DNA from: Alteribacter natronophilus
GTDB taxonomy: Bacteria; Bacillota; Bacilli; Bacillales; Salisediminibacteriaceae
Direction of reading: 5' to 3'
Assembly: GCF_006007885.1 (NCBI RefSeq)
Contig: NZ_VCRO01000001.1
Location: forward strand, 310,001-374,000
Length of the DNA stretch: 64,000 nt
Position numbers and translations under genes: made by a program. Under the pieces are notes generated by a model that was not told the origin of the DNA, made no database searches, and was given only the letters and a program-made list of their open reading frames with translations. This document shows positions 1 to 8,629 of the stretch, piece by piece. Positions within the stretch are counted from its first letter, which is position 1, and each line of letters opens with the position of its first letter.

Positions 1-851
1 TTGGGGTCGAACTTGGTTCTGCCTATGCGAACCTCGGTGCTGAAGTAACGATCCTTGAAGGCGGCAAAGCCATACTTCCAGGTTTCGAAAAGCAGATGAG
101 CCAGCTTGTTTCCAAGCGCCTTAAGAAGAACGGTGTAACCATTAAAACCGAGGCGATGGCTCAGGGTGTTGAAGAAACAGACAGCGGTGTGAAAGTGAAA
201 GCCGAAATTAAAGGCAAGGAAGAAGAGTTCGAAGGCGACTATCTTCTTGTTACAGTAGGCCGGGTACCAAACACTGATGAACTTGGTCTTGAACAGGCCG
301 GTGTCAGCCTTACTGAAAAAGGACTTATCGAAATCGACAACCAGTGCCGCACATCTGTGAAAAACATTTATGCGATCGGTGATATTGTTAAAGGTCCTCA
401 GCTTGCACACAAAGCTTCCTACGAAGCGAAAGTGGCAGCAGAAGCCATTGCAGGGGAACCTGCTGAAATCGACTATACAGCTATTCCTGAAGTCGTATTC
501 TCCGGTCCTGAGCTTGCATCCGTTGGCCTTAAGGAAAAAGAAGCAAAAGAGCAGGGCTACGATGTTGAAGTAGCCAAGTTCCCGTTTGCAGCAAACGGCC
601 GTGCTCTTTCCCTTAATGCAACCGAAGGCTTTGTGAAAATGATTACCCGTAAAGAAGACGGTCTTGTTCTAGGCGTTCAGATTGCCGGAGAGCATGCGTC
701 AGATATGATTTCAGAAGCATGTGTGGCAATTGAGGCCGGCATGACTGCCGAAGACCTTGCCCTTACAATCCATGCTCACCCTTCACTGGGAGAGATCACA
801 ATGGAAACTGCAGAAGTGGCTCTCGGCATGCCGATCCACATTGTAAAATAA
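1..851 (+). CDS. pdhD: Dihydrolipoamide dehydrogenase E3 of pyruvate dehydrogenase (5' partial)
   Basis: This is the C-terminal part, about 283 residues, of a flavoprotein that reoxidises lipoyl groups of the 2-oxoacid dehydrogenase complexes with NAD. The frame is open from base 3 with no start codon, so the gene begins before the window. Visible features are the end of the NAD-binding fold ([12 protein letters not shown]), the second FAD contact (IYAIGDI) and the C-terminal dimerisation domain with the catalytic His-Glu signature HAHPSLGE. The downstream order slp, SR1, speA is that of Bacillus pdhD, so I assign it to the housekeeping pyruvate dehydrogenase rather than to the second E3 at 43104-44531. 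The start of the gene is not visible. Confidence 0.95.
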   Translation, partial: GVELGSAYANLGAEVTILEGGKAILPGFEKQMSQLVSKRLKKNGVTIKTEAMAQGVEETDSGVKVKAEIKGKEEEFEGDYLLVTVGRVPNTDELGLEQAGVSLTEKGLIEIDNQCRTSVKNIYAIGDIVKGPQLAHKASYEAKVAAEAIAGEPAEIDYTAIPEVVFSGPELASVGLKEKEAKEQGYDVEVAKFPFAANGRALSLNATEGFVKMITRKEDGLVLGVQIAGEHASDMISEACVAIEAGMTAEDLALTIHAHPSLGEITMETAEVALGMPIHIVK

Positions 852-914
852 ACACAGACATCCCTTAAACAGGATGAAAATGACGAGGCTGAGACAAAAA
901 AGCCTCTGATTAGT

Positions 915-951
915 AAAACGGTCCCGATTTGATAATCGGGCCGTTTTTTTT
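915..951 (+). terminator. Rho-independent terminator after pdhD
   Basis: A 14-base stem (915-928 against 935-948, one G-T pair) around a 6-base loop is followed by a run of T. It lies 64 bases after the pdhD stop, inside the family A repeat. Confidence 0.85.
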
Positions 952-1119
952 GCTGATATAAAACCTGCAGATTCGTTGATTGTTTAAAAATCACGAGACG
1001 CCTGCGGGAAAAGCAAGAGCTGAAGATCCACCGGGGCGATCTTCCCCGGTTAGCTGAAGCCTTGCCCGCGGCAAGCGAGTGTATTTTTGAACAATCAACC
1101 GTTATAATACTGCCTGCAG

Positions 1120-1150
1120 AAAAAGGCCCTCACCGTCGGTGAGGGCCTTT
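1120..1150 (-). terminator. Hairpin terminator for the slp-like gene
   Basis: A perfect 13-bp stem (1122-1134 with 1138-1150) has a 3-base loop. The A run at 1120-1124 gives a U tail for minus-strand transcripts leaving the lipoprotein gene at 1203. A weaker T-rich tail on the other side could make it bidirectional. Confidence 0.75.
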
Positions 1151-1202
1151 CTCTTTAGCTGAGTTTTGTCCCAGCCTCCTATCTAGCTGGTTTTTTGCGG
1201 CG

Positions 1203-1649
1203 TCATTCTAATTCACTTCGATTTAAATACGTGATGTTTTCTTCAGGCTCATCAACTGCTCTGTTGAGACGAAGGCCTGATTTTAATTCACTGAGGATCT
1301 GATCGCTGCTCAGATCACCTTCAATTTTTTTAGTAACTTTATTGTCTTCAATAATGACAAGTGTTGGGAATCGCTCGATTTCATATGACGCAATCAAATC
1401 GGATTCATCTGCCTCTATGATTTTTACCGGGTTGATTTCGTCTGAATAGGTGCGGTGCAGGTCAAGAATGGCGTCATAGTAATCGGCTTCTTCCCTGGCC
1501 TGCATTTTATCGGAAAAGAGAACGGTTACGGTTTCATTCTCTTTTCCCAAAAGAGAGTGATCGGCGCTGGTACGGGCTGAATCACAGCCTGAGCATAACC
1601 AGATAACTGCCAGTACACCGCTGAATATCAGCATTTTTGTTCGGAGCAT
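1203..1649 (-). CDS. slp: Thioredoxin-fold-like lipoprotein, Slp-like
   Basis: A 148-residue exported protein. Residues 1-22 form a signal peptide ending in a lipobox (WLCSGC), so the mature protein should start with a lipidated Cys22 on the outer face of the membrane. The rest reads as a thioredoxin-like fold (VTVLFSDKM strand, then ERFPTLVIIEDNKV with the cis-Pro-like segment) but there is no CxxC motif, so a redox role is unlikely. Its place between pdhD and speA is that of B. subtilis slp (small peptidoglycan-associated lipoprotein), which is the main reason for the name. RBS AAGGAGAGG precedes the ATG. Function is otherwise unknown. Confidence 0.6.
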   Translation of the reverse strand: MLRTKMLIFSGVLAVIWLCSGCDSARTSADHSLLGKENETVTVLFSDKMQAREEADYYDAILDLHRTYSDEINPVKIIEADESDLIASYEIERFPTLVIIEDNKVTKKIEGDLSSDQILSELKSGLRLNRAVDEPEENITYLNRSELE

Positions 1650-1813
1650 GTTTTATCCTCTCCTTGATTTCTCAGCTGTTCTTTTCTTGGATACCCGTAT
1701 CCTAACATGCCGGGAAGCAAAAAAATCCAACGTAATAGAACTGTTACTTAATTGAAAGCAATGCCACAAATGTTCAAACAGTGTAACAGCAGTACCAGCC
1801 CGTCAGCTTGAGA

Positions 1814-1845
1814 ATAAAAAACCGGAGGCAGTCTCTGCCTCCGGT
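1814..1845 (-). terminator. Terminator of the BCCT transporter gene
   Basis: A perfect 10-bp stem (1821-1830 with 1836-1845) has a T run on the minus strand, encoded by the A run at 1815-1820. It lies just after the transporter stop codon. Confidence 0.88.
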
Positions 1846-1866
1846 CAGTCTTCACAAATATTAGTT

Positions 1867-3375
1867 TTATCTTCTGTCTCTCTTCGGTGGCAGACTTTCT
1901 GCTCTCAGTGCTTTCATGAGACTGATGCTCATAAAGATCATGATGATTGCAAACGGGAAGGCTGATATAATGGCAGCTGTCTGCAGCGCCCCGAGTCCGC
2001 CCGCCATTAAAAGAATCGCAGCTGTGGAGGACTGGACAATTCCCCATACAAACTTCACGGAGTTTGGAGGGTTCAGACTGCCGTTGGTTGTCTGCATCCC
2101 CAGAACAAAGGTAGCCGAGTCTGCCGACGTGATAAAGAATGAAGCGATCAGCAGAATAGCAATAACGCTCATAATTGTACCGAAATTAAATTGGGCAAGT
2201 ACGGCGAACAAAGCGGATTCTTCGCCGGAATCAGCAATTGTGCTGTAGATGTCAATACCCTGTTCGAGCTGAAGGTTGATCGCCGTTCCACCAAAGACAG
2301 AGAACCAGAGGGCACCAAAGATTGTCGGTACTGCGATTACGCCCAGAACAAACTCCCTGATGGTCCTTCCTCTGGAAACACGGGCGATAAATGTTCCTAC
2401 AAATGGAGCCCATGAAATCCACCATGCCCAGTAGAAAATTGTCCAGTCTTCAACCCATGTGCTTTCCGGGTTAAATGTATCAATTCTGAAACTCATACCG
2501 ACAAAGTTCTGGAAATAGCCCCCCAGAGTCTGGGTGAACGCATTCATAATGTAATTTGTCGGCCCTGCAAACAGAAGGAAAAGCATCAGTAGACCGGCAA
2601 GGATGATGTTGGCTCTGCTCAGATATTTAATTCCCATATTCAGACCGGTCTGAGAAGAAATCATGTACAGAACAGTCACTACGAGAACAATCATCAGCTG
2701 TAGAAACGTCGTGTTATCAAATAAGCCTAGTTCAGAAAGCCCCCCACCGATCTGCGCGGTACCGAAGCCGAGGGATGTGGCTACACCGAAAACCGTGGCA
2801 AAAACGACGATTGTGTTAATTGCTGTACCGATTCCTCCGTTTACACGGTCTCCGAGCAGTGGTTCAAATGCCGCACTCATGACTGCAGGTGATTTTTTGC
2901 GGAACTTGAAGTAGGCAAGTGAAAGGGCTACGACGGAATAAATGGCCCATGGGTGAATTCCCCAGTGAAAAAACGAATACCTGAGAGCCAGCCCGGCTGC
3001 TGCGGCATCATCAGCAGCACTTTCGGCAGGGTTCGGGTCAAACAGGTGGTACAGAGGTTCCGCGGCTCCCCAGAACACGAGACCGATTCCCATACCGGCT
3101 GTAAATAAAAATGCAAACCAGGTTAAGTAATTGTATTCAGGTTCTTCGTCCTGATCCCCGAGCTTGATCCGGCCAACCGGAGCGAAAATCAGGTAGATGG
3201 CAAATGCCACAAAAATCGTTGCTGCCAGCAGGTAAAACCAGCCGAACTGTCCGGTTATAAAAGCCTGAATTTCGCCTGTAACAGCATTCATATTATCTGT
3301 AAGAAGTGCACCCCAGATAATAAAGGCAACAGCTATGACAAGAGAGATCCAGAAAACTGGTGTCAGCTTTTTCAA
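1867..3375 (-). CDS. BCCT family glycine betaine/choline-type transporter
   Basis: A polytopic inner-membrane carrier of about 502 residues in the betaine-choline-carnitine family (OpuD/BetL/BetP type). Such proteins import compatible solutes with Na+ during osmotic stress. Hydrophobic segments run throughout, and the family signature in the substrate-binding helix is clear (FYWAWWISWAPFVGTFIARV followed by SRGRTIREF), as is TAGMGIGLVFWGAAEPL. I chose the TTG at 3375 because AAAGGTGG lies 8 bases upstream. The in-frame GTG at 3387 overlaps that RBS and is less likely. It is monocistronic with its own terminator. The exact solute cannot be told from sequence. Confidence 0.92.
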   Translation of the reverse strand: MKKLTPVFWISLVIAVAFIIWGALLTDNMNAVTGEIQAFITGQFGWFYLLAATIFVAFAIYLIFAPVGRIKLGDQDEEPEYNYLTWFAFLFTAGMGIGLVFWGAAEPLYHLFDPNPAESAADDAAAAGLALRYSFFHWGIHPWAIYSVVALSLAYFKFRKKSPAVMSAAFEPLLGDRVNGGIGTAINTIVVFATVFGVATSLGFGTAQIGGGLSELGLFDNTTFLQLMIVLVVTVLYMISSQTGLNMGIKYLSRANIILAGLLMLFLLFAGPTNYIMNAFTQTLGGYFQNFVGMSFRIDTFNPESTWVEDWTIFYWAWWISWAPFVGTFIARVSRGRTIREFVLGVIAVPTIFGALWFSVFGGTAINLQLEQGIDIYSTIADSGEESALFAVLAQFNFGTIMSVIAILLIASFFITSADSATFVLGMQTTNGSLNPPNSVKFVWGIVQSSTAAILLMAGGLGALQTAAIISAFPFAIIMIFMSISLMKALRAESLPPKRDRR

Positions 3376-3676
3376 TTGTAAGTCCACCTTTCTGTTGTGT
3401 TAATGTGATAATTGCATCGATAATAAATCAGCAATCCTTAAAATAGCATACTTGTCTATTCAGGTAAATCCATAAGACGGACCTCTTCCCCGTTACACGT
3501 ATATACATACCCGACTCTACCCTTATCAAACGACCAAATAAGCAGATTGTCCCATATGTTTGGAGATCTACCCGTATTATCTCGGATTTTGTCAAATCAT
3601 ATCCCTGTACAGTTCAATCGGTGTGGTAAATCTGTTAAAATTAAGTAGGAATTAGAAAACAGAGGAGACGGTACAA

Positions 3677-4558
3677 TTGAAAAAAGTTATCGGGGGAATC
3701 GCAATTTCGACGCTGCTTGTTACAGCATGTACAGCTAATGATGGTGAAGACCCAGCAGCGGACCGGCTGGAAAACGAAGAATCTGTAGATACGGACGAAA
3801 CAGAAGACAGCGAAAACGGGGAAGAAGATCAAGAAGTTGACGCTGAGGATCCTGAAGGGGAAGAGCAGGGGTCCGCTGCTGGAACCGGGGACGAAGATGA
3901 TGAAAACGCAGAAGATGAGACAGACGAACCTGAGGTAACTCATTATCTTGCGTCAGATCATACTGTCCGCCCTCTCGATGAGGAAAACGACGAACAGGTT
4001 GTTCTGCTTACAATCGATGATGTGCCGGACGAACACGGCGTGGAGATGGCAGAAACTCTTGCAGAGCTTGAGGCAGGGGCTATTTTCTTTGTGAATGGTC
4101 ATTTCCTTAATTCCGAGGAAGGCAGGGAGCAGCTGCAGGCTATACATAATCTGGGGTTTGAGATCGGTAATCATACAATGAACCATCCAAACATGAGTAA
4201 TCTGAGTGAAGAGGAGCAGTACGCCGAGATTGTCGAACTGAATGATCTCATAGAGGAGATCACCGGTGAAAGGCCAAGGTTTTACCGGGCGCCGTTTGGA
4301 GTGAATACTGACTATTCCAAGGAACTGATCGAGGAAAAGGGAATGCAGTGGATGAACTGGACTTACGGGTATGATTTTGATGCCGACTATATGGAGGCAG
4401 AGCCTCTTGCCGAAATCATGGTTGAAACAGAACTTCTGAGAAACGGAGCAAACCTGCTTATGCATGACCGCTCATTTACCAGTGAAGCCCTTGAGCAGAT
4501 AGTGACAGGTCTGCGTGAGAATGGATACGAACCTCTTGATCCGGAGAGAATTGAATAG
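3677..4558 (+). CDS. Polysaccharide deacetylase (NodB) lipoprotein with acidic linker
   Basis: A 293-residue surface lipoprotein. A signal peptide ends in the lipobox LVTAC. About 70 residues of almost pure Asp/Glu linker follow, and then a NodB deacetylase domain (roughly residues 105-290). The metal-site motifs are present: LTIDDVPDE (motif 1, a variant of TFDDG), GNHTMNH (H-x3-H, motif 2), RAPFG (motif 3) and LLMHDR (motif 5). It probably removes acetyl groups from peptidoglycan or another surface glycan. Start is TTG with GAGGAGA 8 bases upstream. The next gene, 46 bases on, is another cell-wall lipoprotein, so they are likely co-transcribed. The linker suggests adaptation to salt or high pH. 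Confidence 0.88.
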   Translation: MKKVIGGIAISTLLVTACTANDGEDPAADRLENEESVDTDETEDSENGEEDQEVDAEDPEGEEQGSAAGTGDEDDENAEDETDEPEVTHYLASDHTVRPLDEENDEQVVLLTIDDVPDEHGVEMAETLAELEAGAIFFVNGHFLNSEEGREQLQAIHNLGFEIGNHTMNHPNMSNLSEEEQYAEIVELNDLIEEITGERPRFYRAPFGVNTDYSKELIEEKGMQWMNWTYGYDFDADYMEAEPLAEIMVETELLRNGANLLMHDRSFTSEALEQIVTGLRENGYEPLDPERIE

Positions 4559-4604
4559 TACGGGAATAATTACAGGGACTACTATATAAGGGAAGGTTAG
4601 GATC

Positions 4605-5720
4605 ATGAAAAGGATTATTTTACTGGCGGCAGTCCCGCTGGTGCTTGCAGGCTGCCAGCATCAGGAAGGGGAAGCCGGCCAGGATCCAGACGAAATTCTG
4701 GACTATGACACAGACGAGCATACAGCAGAAGCGGAACGTGAACAGGAAGAACCGGATTTTATTCTGGATGTTTACACCGTGGATGAATTAGAGGTTATAT
4801 CACCGGTGGAACTTGCAGAAAAGACTGGTGGTTCCGTTTCCTACGATGAAATTCACAGAACGCTTGAAATGACAGTTGGCGGCAGCAGATACTACCTTGT
4901 TTATGGTGTGCCCGTTCTTGAACAAAACGGAATATACCTTGACACAGATGAGGTTTTTATTGTTCTTGATGAGAAAGAGAAAACGCCTTATCTGCCCGTG
5001 AGCTTTCTGGAATACGGATTGGGAGCGGAATTTAACCTGGAAAATGAACGTGCCGAAGTATTCCCAAATGGAGAAGCAGTGGCAGCAATGGCAGCTCCTG
5101 ATGAGACTTTCGACCTTCACAGTAAAACAGTTGAGGAGATGATCGACTATCTTTCATTCCTCGATTATCCTATTAAAGGAGCAGAAGTCAGCACACAGGC
5201 CAGCCACCTCCCAGGAGCACCAAGGGATTACAGGAACGGGTATCACGAGGGAGTTGACTGGTATGACTGGACAACCTATGCAGTGATCAATACGGATACG
5301 CCAATCTACGGAATGGGAGAAGGCACGGTTGTAAGAGTGGATCATGGCTATGAAGAGTTTGAATCACCCGAAGCACGTAACCAGAGGCTCAGTATTACTT
5401 ACGAGCTTGGATTTACTCCTGAATATCTTCTGGATAAACTGAGAGGACAGCAGGTCTGGGTACAGTATGACAATGGAGTTATGAACCGATTTGCTCATCT
5501 CGACGATATTCCGGAAGATCTCAGTCTTGGGGATCGTGTGGACGCCGAAACTGTAATTGGATTCGTCGGCAACTCCGGCACGAGCGGAGCGGTCAATCAG
5601 GATGGAAGCGGACTTCACCTGCATCACGATCTTCTTGTGTACGGGGACTTTTTCTGGGAACCATTTACACTTGAGGAAACAAGGGAAATCCTCCAGGAAA
5701 TCTGGGGACCCCAGGGATAA
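4605..5720 (+). CDS. M23 family metallopeptidase lipoprotein
   Basis: A 371-residue lipoprotein (lipobox VLAGC, Cys at residue 17) with an acidic N-terminal stretch. A middle domain resembling the copper-amine-oxidase N-terminal fold used as a wall-anchoring module spans about residues 50-150. A C-terminal LytM/M23 peptidase domain spans about 200-350. The Zn-site motifs HEGVD (H-x3-D) and HLHH (H-x-H) are both intact, so it should be an active peptidoglycan endopeptidase. It follows the NodB lipoprotein and the pair probably remodels the cell wall together. The substrate bond is not deducible here. Confidence 0.85.
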   Translation: MKRIILLAAVPLVLAGCQHQEGEAGQDPDEILDYDTDEHTAEAEREQEEPDFILDVYTVDELEVISPVELAEKTGGSVSYDEIHRTLEMTVGGSRYYLVYGVPVLEQNGIYLDTDEVFIVLDEKEKTPYLPVSFLEYGLGAEFNLENERAEVFPNGEAVAAMAAPDETFDLHSKTVEEMIDYLSFLDYPIKGAEVSTQASHLPGAPRDYRNGYHEGVDWYDWTTYAVINTDTPIYGMGEGTVVRVDHGYEEFESPEARNQRLSITYELGFTPEYLLDKLRGQQVWVQYDNGVMNRFAHLDDIPEDLSLGDRVDAETVIGFVGNSGTSGAVNQDGSGLHLHHDLLVYGDFFWEPFTLEETREILQEIWGPQG

Positions 5721-5722
5721 GT

Positions 5723-5950
5723 GAGGCTGGGATAGAAGGAAAGAAAGTTTATCAGAGAATCCTGAGAGTGAACCGTCTTAGCAGATGCAGCTTCTGCGGG
5801 GTAAAAAGGACGATGAGCACCCGACAGTGCGAAGCGCGGGGAGGCTCACCGGCTTCCCGCTGAAAGCGGGGTGATTTTCAGGAGGGGCTTATTTGTACCG
5901 CATGGCCGCTGGTCGTTTTCTTATGAATTAAACACTTCTGTCCCATCTTC
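5723..5950. repeat. Family A intergenic element (diverged copy)
   Basis: It starts with GAGGCTGGGATAGAA three bases after the M23 peptidase stop and ends with a degenerate inverse around 5936-5950 (TCTGTCCCATCTTC). The segment that follows (TATTTTATCTGG) resembles the one after the copy at 885-1178. The core 5800-5870 is GC-rich and able to fold. The ORF at 5871-6077 lies partly in this repeat, and I do not regard it as a gene. Confidence 0.5.
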
Positions 5951-6185
5951 TATTTTATCTGGATTAAACTGCAGAGGTCTGCATAGAAATAGAAGCAGAT
6001 CAGTGAACAGAAAAGGTTATTTACGGGGAGTTTTCAAACATTACACATTTATTACCACAATGTGGGAAAAGCTCTAATTCTTTTTTGTGAATTCAACACA
6101 TTCGACAAAAGATGACTTCAATTTTTACTTAGCTGTGATATGCTCTTAGCATCTTTAAAAGATCGGATAAAGGATAATACGGCAG

Positions 6186-6632
6186 GTGATGGAAGTGAAC
6201 AAATCAGATCTTTTGGATGAATTAAGGCTTGAAGTGGGGCTGGCTTACGACTATGCCCGCGATCGTGATGATTTTATAGGCAGAATTGGACGCGCTCTGT
6301 TTGAAGGTGCCTGGAGAAACATTACGATATCCATTTACTTTGTGGAGAAGGAAGAAAAAATCAGACCGGTACATTATTTCGGAAATTCCATGATGCTGGG
6401 TAGAGAAGGAACATTCGGCGAAGGCTGGCTGAAGGTCTGCAGAAGTGGAAAGCCAATTGTGCTGAAAAGGGACAGGGACCAGACAATACTGCTGCCGGTT
6501 CGTGAAGCGGATGGAGTAAAACATATTCTTTCACTGCGGATCTCAGCAGACATTTATGTACTGACAGAACAGGATTTTGTTTTTGCTGAAGAGCTTTCCA
6601 GGTTTATTGAAGCCAAAGGAAAGCTGTTATAG
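6186..6632 (+). CDS. Small GAF-domain-like protein
   Basis: A 148-residue soluble protein. The middle and C-terminal parts follow the GAF pattern: FGEGWLKVCRSGKPIVL, then TILLPVREADGVKHILSLR, then a final helix in TEQDFVFAEELSRFIEA. GAF domains bind small molecules or mediate dimerisation, but there is no attached output domain and no recognisable ligand residue, so function is open. Possible starts are GTG 6186 and ATG 6189, and AAAGGA lies 11-14 bases upstream. The gene stands alone between a repeat and a terminator. Confidence 0.6.
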   Translation: MMEVNKSDLLDELRLEVGLAYDYARDRDDFIGRIGRALFEGAWRNITISIYFVEKEEKIRPVHYFGNSMMLGREGTFGEGWLKVCRSGKPIVLKRDRDQTILLPVREADGVKHILSLRISADIYVLTEQDFVFAEELSRFIEAKGKLL

Positions 6633-6684
6633 GATACTCACTACGCAATTATTTTTCCGATAATTAGAAATTATCACTTTTCAG

Positions 6685-6706
6685 GCGCCTGCTCCAGGCG
6701 CTTTTT
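6685..6706 (+). terminator. Terminator of the GAF-like gene
   Basis: A perfect 7-bp GC-rich stem (6685-6691 with 6695-6701), a 3-base loop and five T. It lies 52 bases after the stop codon. Confidence 0.85.
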
Positions 6707-6748
6707 GTTTACATTTTTTTAATTTTACGGACGAGATTGATTAATTAG

Positions 6749-6793
6749 TATGACACATTAACGCTGATTGATCATATTATAATGTATAAAATA
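6749..6793. promoter_or_regulatory. Candidate CcpN-like operator pair upstream of SR1
   Basis: TATGACACATT (6749-6759) and, on the other strand, 6783-6793 each match the CcpN consensus I remember (TRTGHYATAYW) at 10 of 11 positions. In B. subtilis sr1 is repressed by CcpN under glycolytic conditions. AT-rich DNA gives chance matches, so this is only a suggestion. Confidence 0.3.
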
Positions 6794-6795
6794 TG

Positions 6796-6824
6796 TTGAC
6801 TTGTAAATTAGGCTATACTATAAT
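6796..6824 (+). promoter_or_regulatory. Sigma-A promoter of the SR1-like RNA
   Basis: TTGACT (6796-6801) and a perfect TATAAT (6819-6824) are separated by 17 bases, predicting transcription from about 6831. This is the strongest consensus promoter in the window. Confidence 0.85.
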
Positions 6825-6839
6825 TAAATCAACAAGACA

Positions 6840-6851
6840 GAAAGCGCTTTC
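6840..6851. promoter_or_regulatory. cre box (CcpA site) at the SR1 start
   Basis: GAAAGCGCTTTC is a perfect 12-bp palindrome matching the core of the CcpA catabolite-responsive element. It sits about 10-20 bases downstream of the predicted start of transcription, a position suited to repression by CcpA. Confidence 0.7.
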
Positions 6852-6878
6852 AAACAAAACATAAGGAGTGGAGCTTAA

Positions 6879-7013
6879 ATGGGTGTTATTGTATGCCAGT
6901 GCTGTGACCAGGTAATCGAACATTTTGAGAACGAGAAGGTTTCCACGCTTTACGGTAACTGCTGTGAGCAGTGCGCCGACGAAGCATCCTTAACTGGCAC
7001 TTCCGAAGAATAA
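6879..7013 (+). CDS. sr1P: SR1P-family small peptide (GapA-binding peptide)
   Basis: A 44-residue peptide starting MGVIVCQCCDQVIEHF, with Cys pairs at residues 6/8/9 and 28/29/32. In B. subtilis the SR1P peptide binds GapA and links it to RNase J1. The alignment I recall shares the MGxIVCQ start, the EHFENEKVSxLYG middle and the CC-x-QC end. The RBS AAGGAG lies 10 bases before the ATG. The C-terminal tail after the last Cys is acidic and longer than the B. subtilis peptide. The gene is embedded in the SR1-like RNA, so it should be expressed under gluconeogenic conditions if the cre and CcpN-like sites are real. Confidence 0.88.
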   Translation: MGVIVCQCCDQVIEHFENEKVSTLYGNCCEQCADEASLTGTSEE

Positions 7014-7030
7014 ATCGCTGTCAAAGAATA

Positions 7031-7082
7031 AAAAAGCTGAATCGCTGCGGGCCAATAACCTGCGTGCGATTCAGCTTTTTTT
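7031..7082 (+). terminator. SR1 terminator
   Basis: A perfect 15-base outer stem (7031-7045 with 7066-7080) encloses a 20-base loop and ends in seven T. It closes the SR1-like transcript, and because of the A run at its left it could also stop minus-strand transcripts from speA. Confidence 0.88.
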
Positions 7083-7141
7083 GTGAGGCTGGTCCGTGGA
7101 AACTTCATTAAAGAAGTGAACCCTGTATTCGGCAGGAGGGA

Positions 7142-8629
7142 TTAAAGAATCGGCTTTCGTTCCCTGATTACCCGAATATATGTGAGACTTGCATCCTCCG
7201 GCCCCTGAACGGGGAGGCCCGCTTCTATGTTCTTTGAGATATAGTCAAGGTTTTCCTCTTCAATGATTTCGCCTGGAATTAAAATGGGTATTCCAGGAGG
7301 ATACACCATGACAAACTCTGCACTCACGCGCCCGGAAGATTCGGCCAGCAGTACCTGTTCGGTTTCCGCATAAAATGCTTCACGGGGAGAGTATGCAAGA
7401 GTGGGAATGTTCGGCACCGACACCGGAACGTCCTTTTTCCTGTATACTGCGATGTTTTCCCGGTACTGTTCGGAGAGCACCGTCAGTGCTTCAACCAGGA
7501 GGTCAGAAGAGGCTGAATCATCACCGAAAGAAATAATACAGAGAATGTTGTACAGATCGGACAGTTCAACCTCAATATTGTACTTTTCCCTCAGCCAGAC
7601 TTCAACTTCATAGCCGCTGATGCCAAGTTCCTTAATTGAAATCGTCAATTTTGTCGGATCCATGTCATAGATCGCATGATCGTCAAGCATTTCCATTCCG
7701 TAACATGTGAAACCGGGAATACGGTTAATCCGCTCCCTTGTTTCGTCAGCCAGCTTAATGGCTTGTTCGATCAGGTCTCGTCCGCTCGTATAGAGATGTT
7801 TCCTCGCTGCATCAAGTGAAGCCAGCAGAAGATAGGAAGTGGACGTTGTAGTAAGCATACTGATAATACTTTGAACCCTGTCCGCATTAACAAGTCCATC
7901 CTTCACATTAAGCACTGAACTCTGAGTAAGTGAACCTCCGAGTTTGTGCACGCTGGTTGCAGCCATATCTGCTCCTGCCTGCATAGCGGAAAGAGGAAGG
8001 TCATCATGAAAATGAATGTGTACACCGTGGGCTTCGTCAACGAGAACGGGAATTCCGGCCCTGTGGGAGATGGTGACAATCTCTTTCAGGTTGGCAGAGA
8101 CACCGAAATATGTCGGGTTAATGACCAGCAGACCCTTTGCATCGGGATGGGTCCGGATAGCCTTCTCAACAGCACTGGTTGTAATTCCATGGGAGATTCC
8201 CAGTTCAGGATCGATTTCCGGGTGGATGAAAATGGGAGTGGCACCGGAAAATACAATGGCACTCATGATGGATTTGTGCACATTACGTGGCACAATAATT
8301 TTATCTCCCGGACCACAGACACTCATGATCATAGTCATAATGGCGCCGCTGGTTCCCTGAACGGAAAAGAAAGTGTGATCCGCCCCGAATGCCTGAGCAG
8401 CAAGGTCCTGTGCATCCTTAATCATTCCCTGGGGGTGGTGAAGGTCATCAAGGGGAGCAATGTTTATCAGATCAATTCCCAGGGCATTTTCACCAATGAA
8501 TTCCCTGAATGACGGTTCCATGCCTGTCCCTTTCTTATGGCCGGGAATATGGAACTGAACCGGCCCTGCCTGTTTATGGGTGAGAAGGCCTTCAAAAAGC
8601 GGCATCCGCTCCTGGTTGTTATTTTTCAA
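7142..8629 (-). CDS. speA: Arginine decarboxylase, Orn/Lys/Arg decarboxylase family
   Basis: A PLP-dependent decarboxylase of about 495 residues. It closely follows B. subtilis SpeA (490 residues) from VQFHIPGHKKG through FFSVQGTSGAIMTM and VDEAHGVHIHFHDDLPLSAM to the PLP-lysine segment SVHKLGGSLTQSS. It converts arginine to agmatine, the first step of polyamine synthesis. I chose the TTG start at 8629 because GAGGTG, part of the long RBS GAGGTGATC, ends 6 bases before it. The in-frame GTG at 8638 overlaps this RBS. It is transcribed towards SR1, as a single gene. Confidence 0.95.
   Translation of the reverse strand: MKNNNQERMPLFEGLLTHKQAGPVQFHIPGHKKGTGMEPSFREFIGENALGIDLINIAPLDDLHHPQGMIKDAQDLAAQAFGADHTFFSVQGTSGAIMTMIMSVCGPGDKIIVPRNVHKSIMSAIVFSGATPIFIHPEIDPELGISHGITTSAVEKAIRTHPDAKGLLVINPTYFGVSANLKEIVTISHRAGIPVLVDEAHGVHIHFHDDLPLSAMQAGADMAATSVHKLGGSLTQSSVLNVKDGLVNADRVQSIISMLTTTSTSYLLLASLDAARKHLYTSGRDLIEQAIKLADETRERINRIPGFTCYGMEMLDDHAIYDMDPTKLTISIKELGISGYEVEVWLREKYNIEVELSDLYNILCIISFGDDSASSDLLVEALTVLSEQYRENIAVYRKKDVPVSVPNIPTLAYSPREAFYAETEQVLLAESSGRVSAEFVMVYPPGIPILIPGEIIEEENLDYISKNIEAGLPVQGPEDASLTYIRVIRERKPIL

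Larger units (their letters stand above)
885..1178. repeat. Family A intergenic element with inverted termini
   Basis: The 294 bp between the stop of pdhD and the end of the slp-like gene are bounded by GAGGCTGAGACAAAA (885-899) and its near-perfect inverse TTTTGTCCCAGCCTC (1164-1178, one mismatch). Inside lie two strong hairpins that act as terminators for the flanking genes, and a GC-rich core (about 990-1085). The right half (1088-1190) is clearly similar to 9430-9540, and the termini recur at 5723, 11789 and 11898. There is no credible ORF inside. I infer a small non-autonomous repeat. Confidence 0.7.
6831..7082 (+). ncRNA. sr1: SR1-like dual-function regulatory RNA
   Basis: A predicted transcript of about 250 nt runs from the promoter at 6796-6824 to the terminator at 7031-7082. 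It encodes an SR1P-type peptide. Its position between pdhD/slp and speA is the same as SR1 in B. subtilis, where the RNA base-pairs with ahrC mRNA and also encodes SR1P. Base-pairing with ahrC cannot be tested here because ahrC is outside the window. The predicted length is somewhat longer than the roughly 205 nt known for B. subtilis. Confidence 0.7.

Noticed and set aside
5871-6077. A 68-codon open frame after the M23 peptidase gene
   Set aside because: It lies partly in a family A repeat, has no convincing RBS, and the predicted protein is of low complexity with no family.
7946-8512. A 188-codon frame antisense to speA
   Set aside because: It is a shadow of the strongly conserved speA gene. 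No RBS or family is seen.
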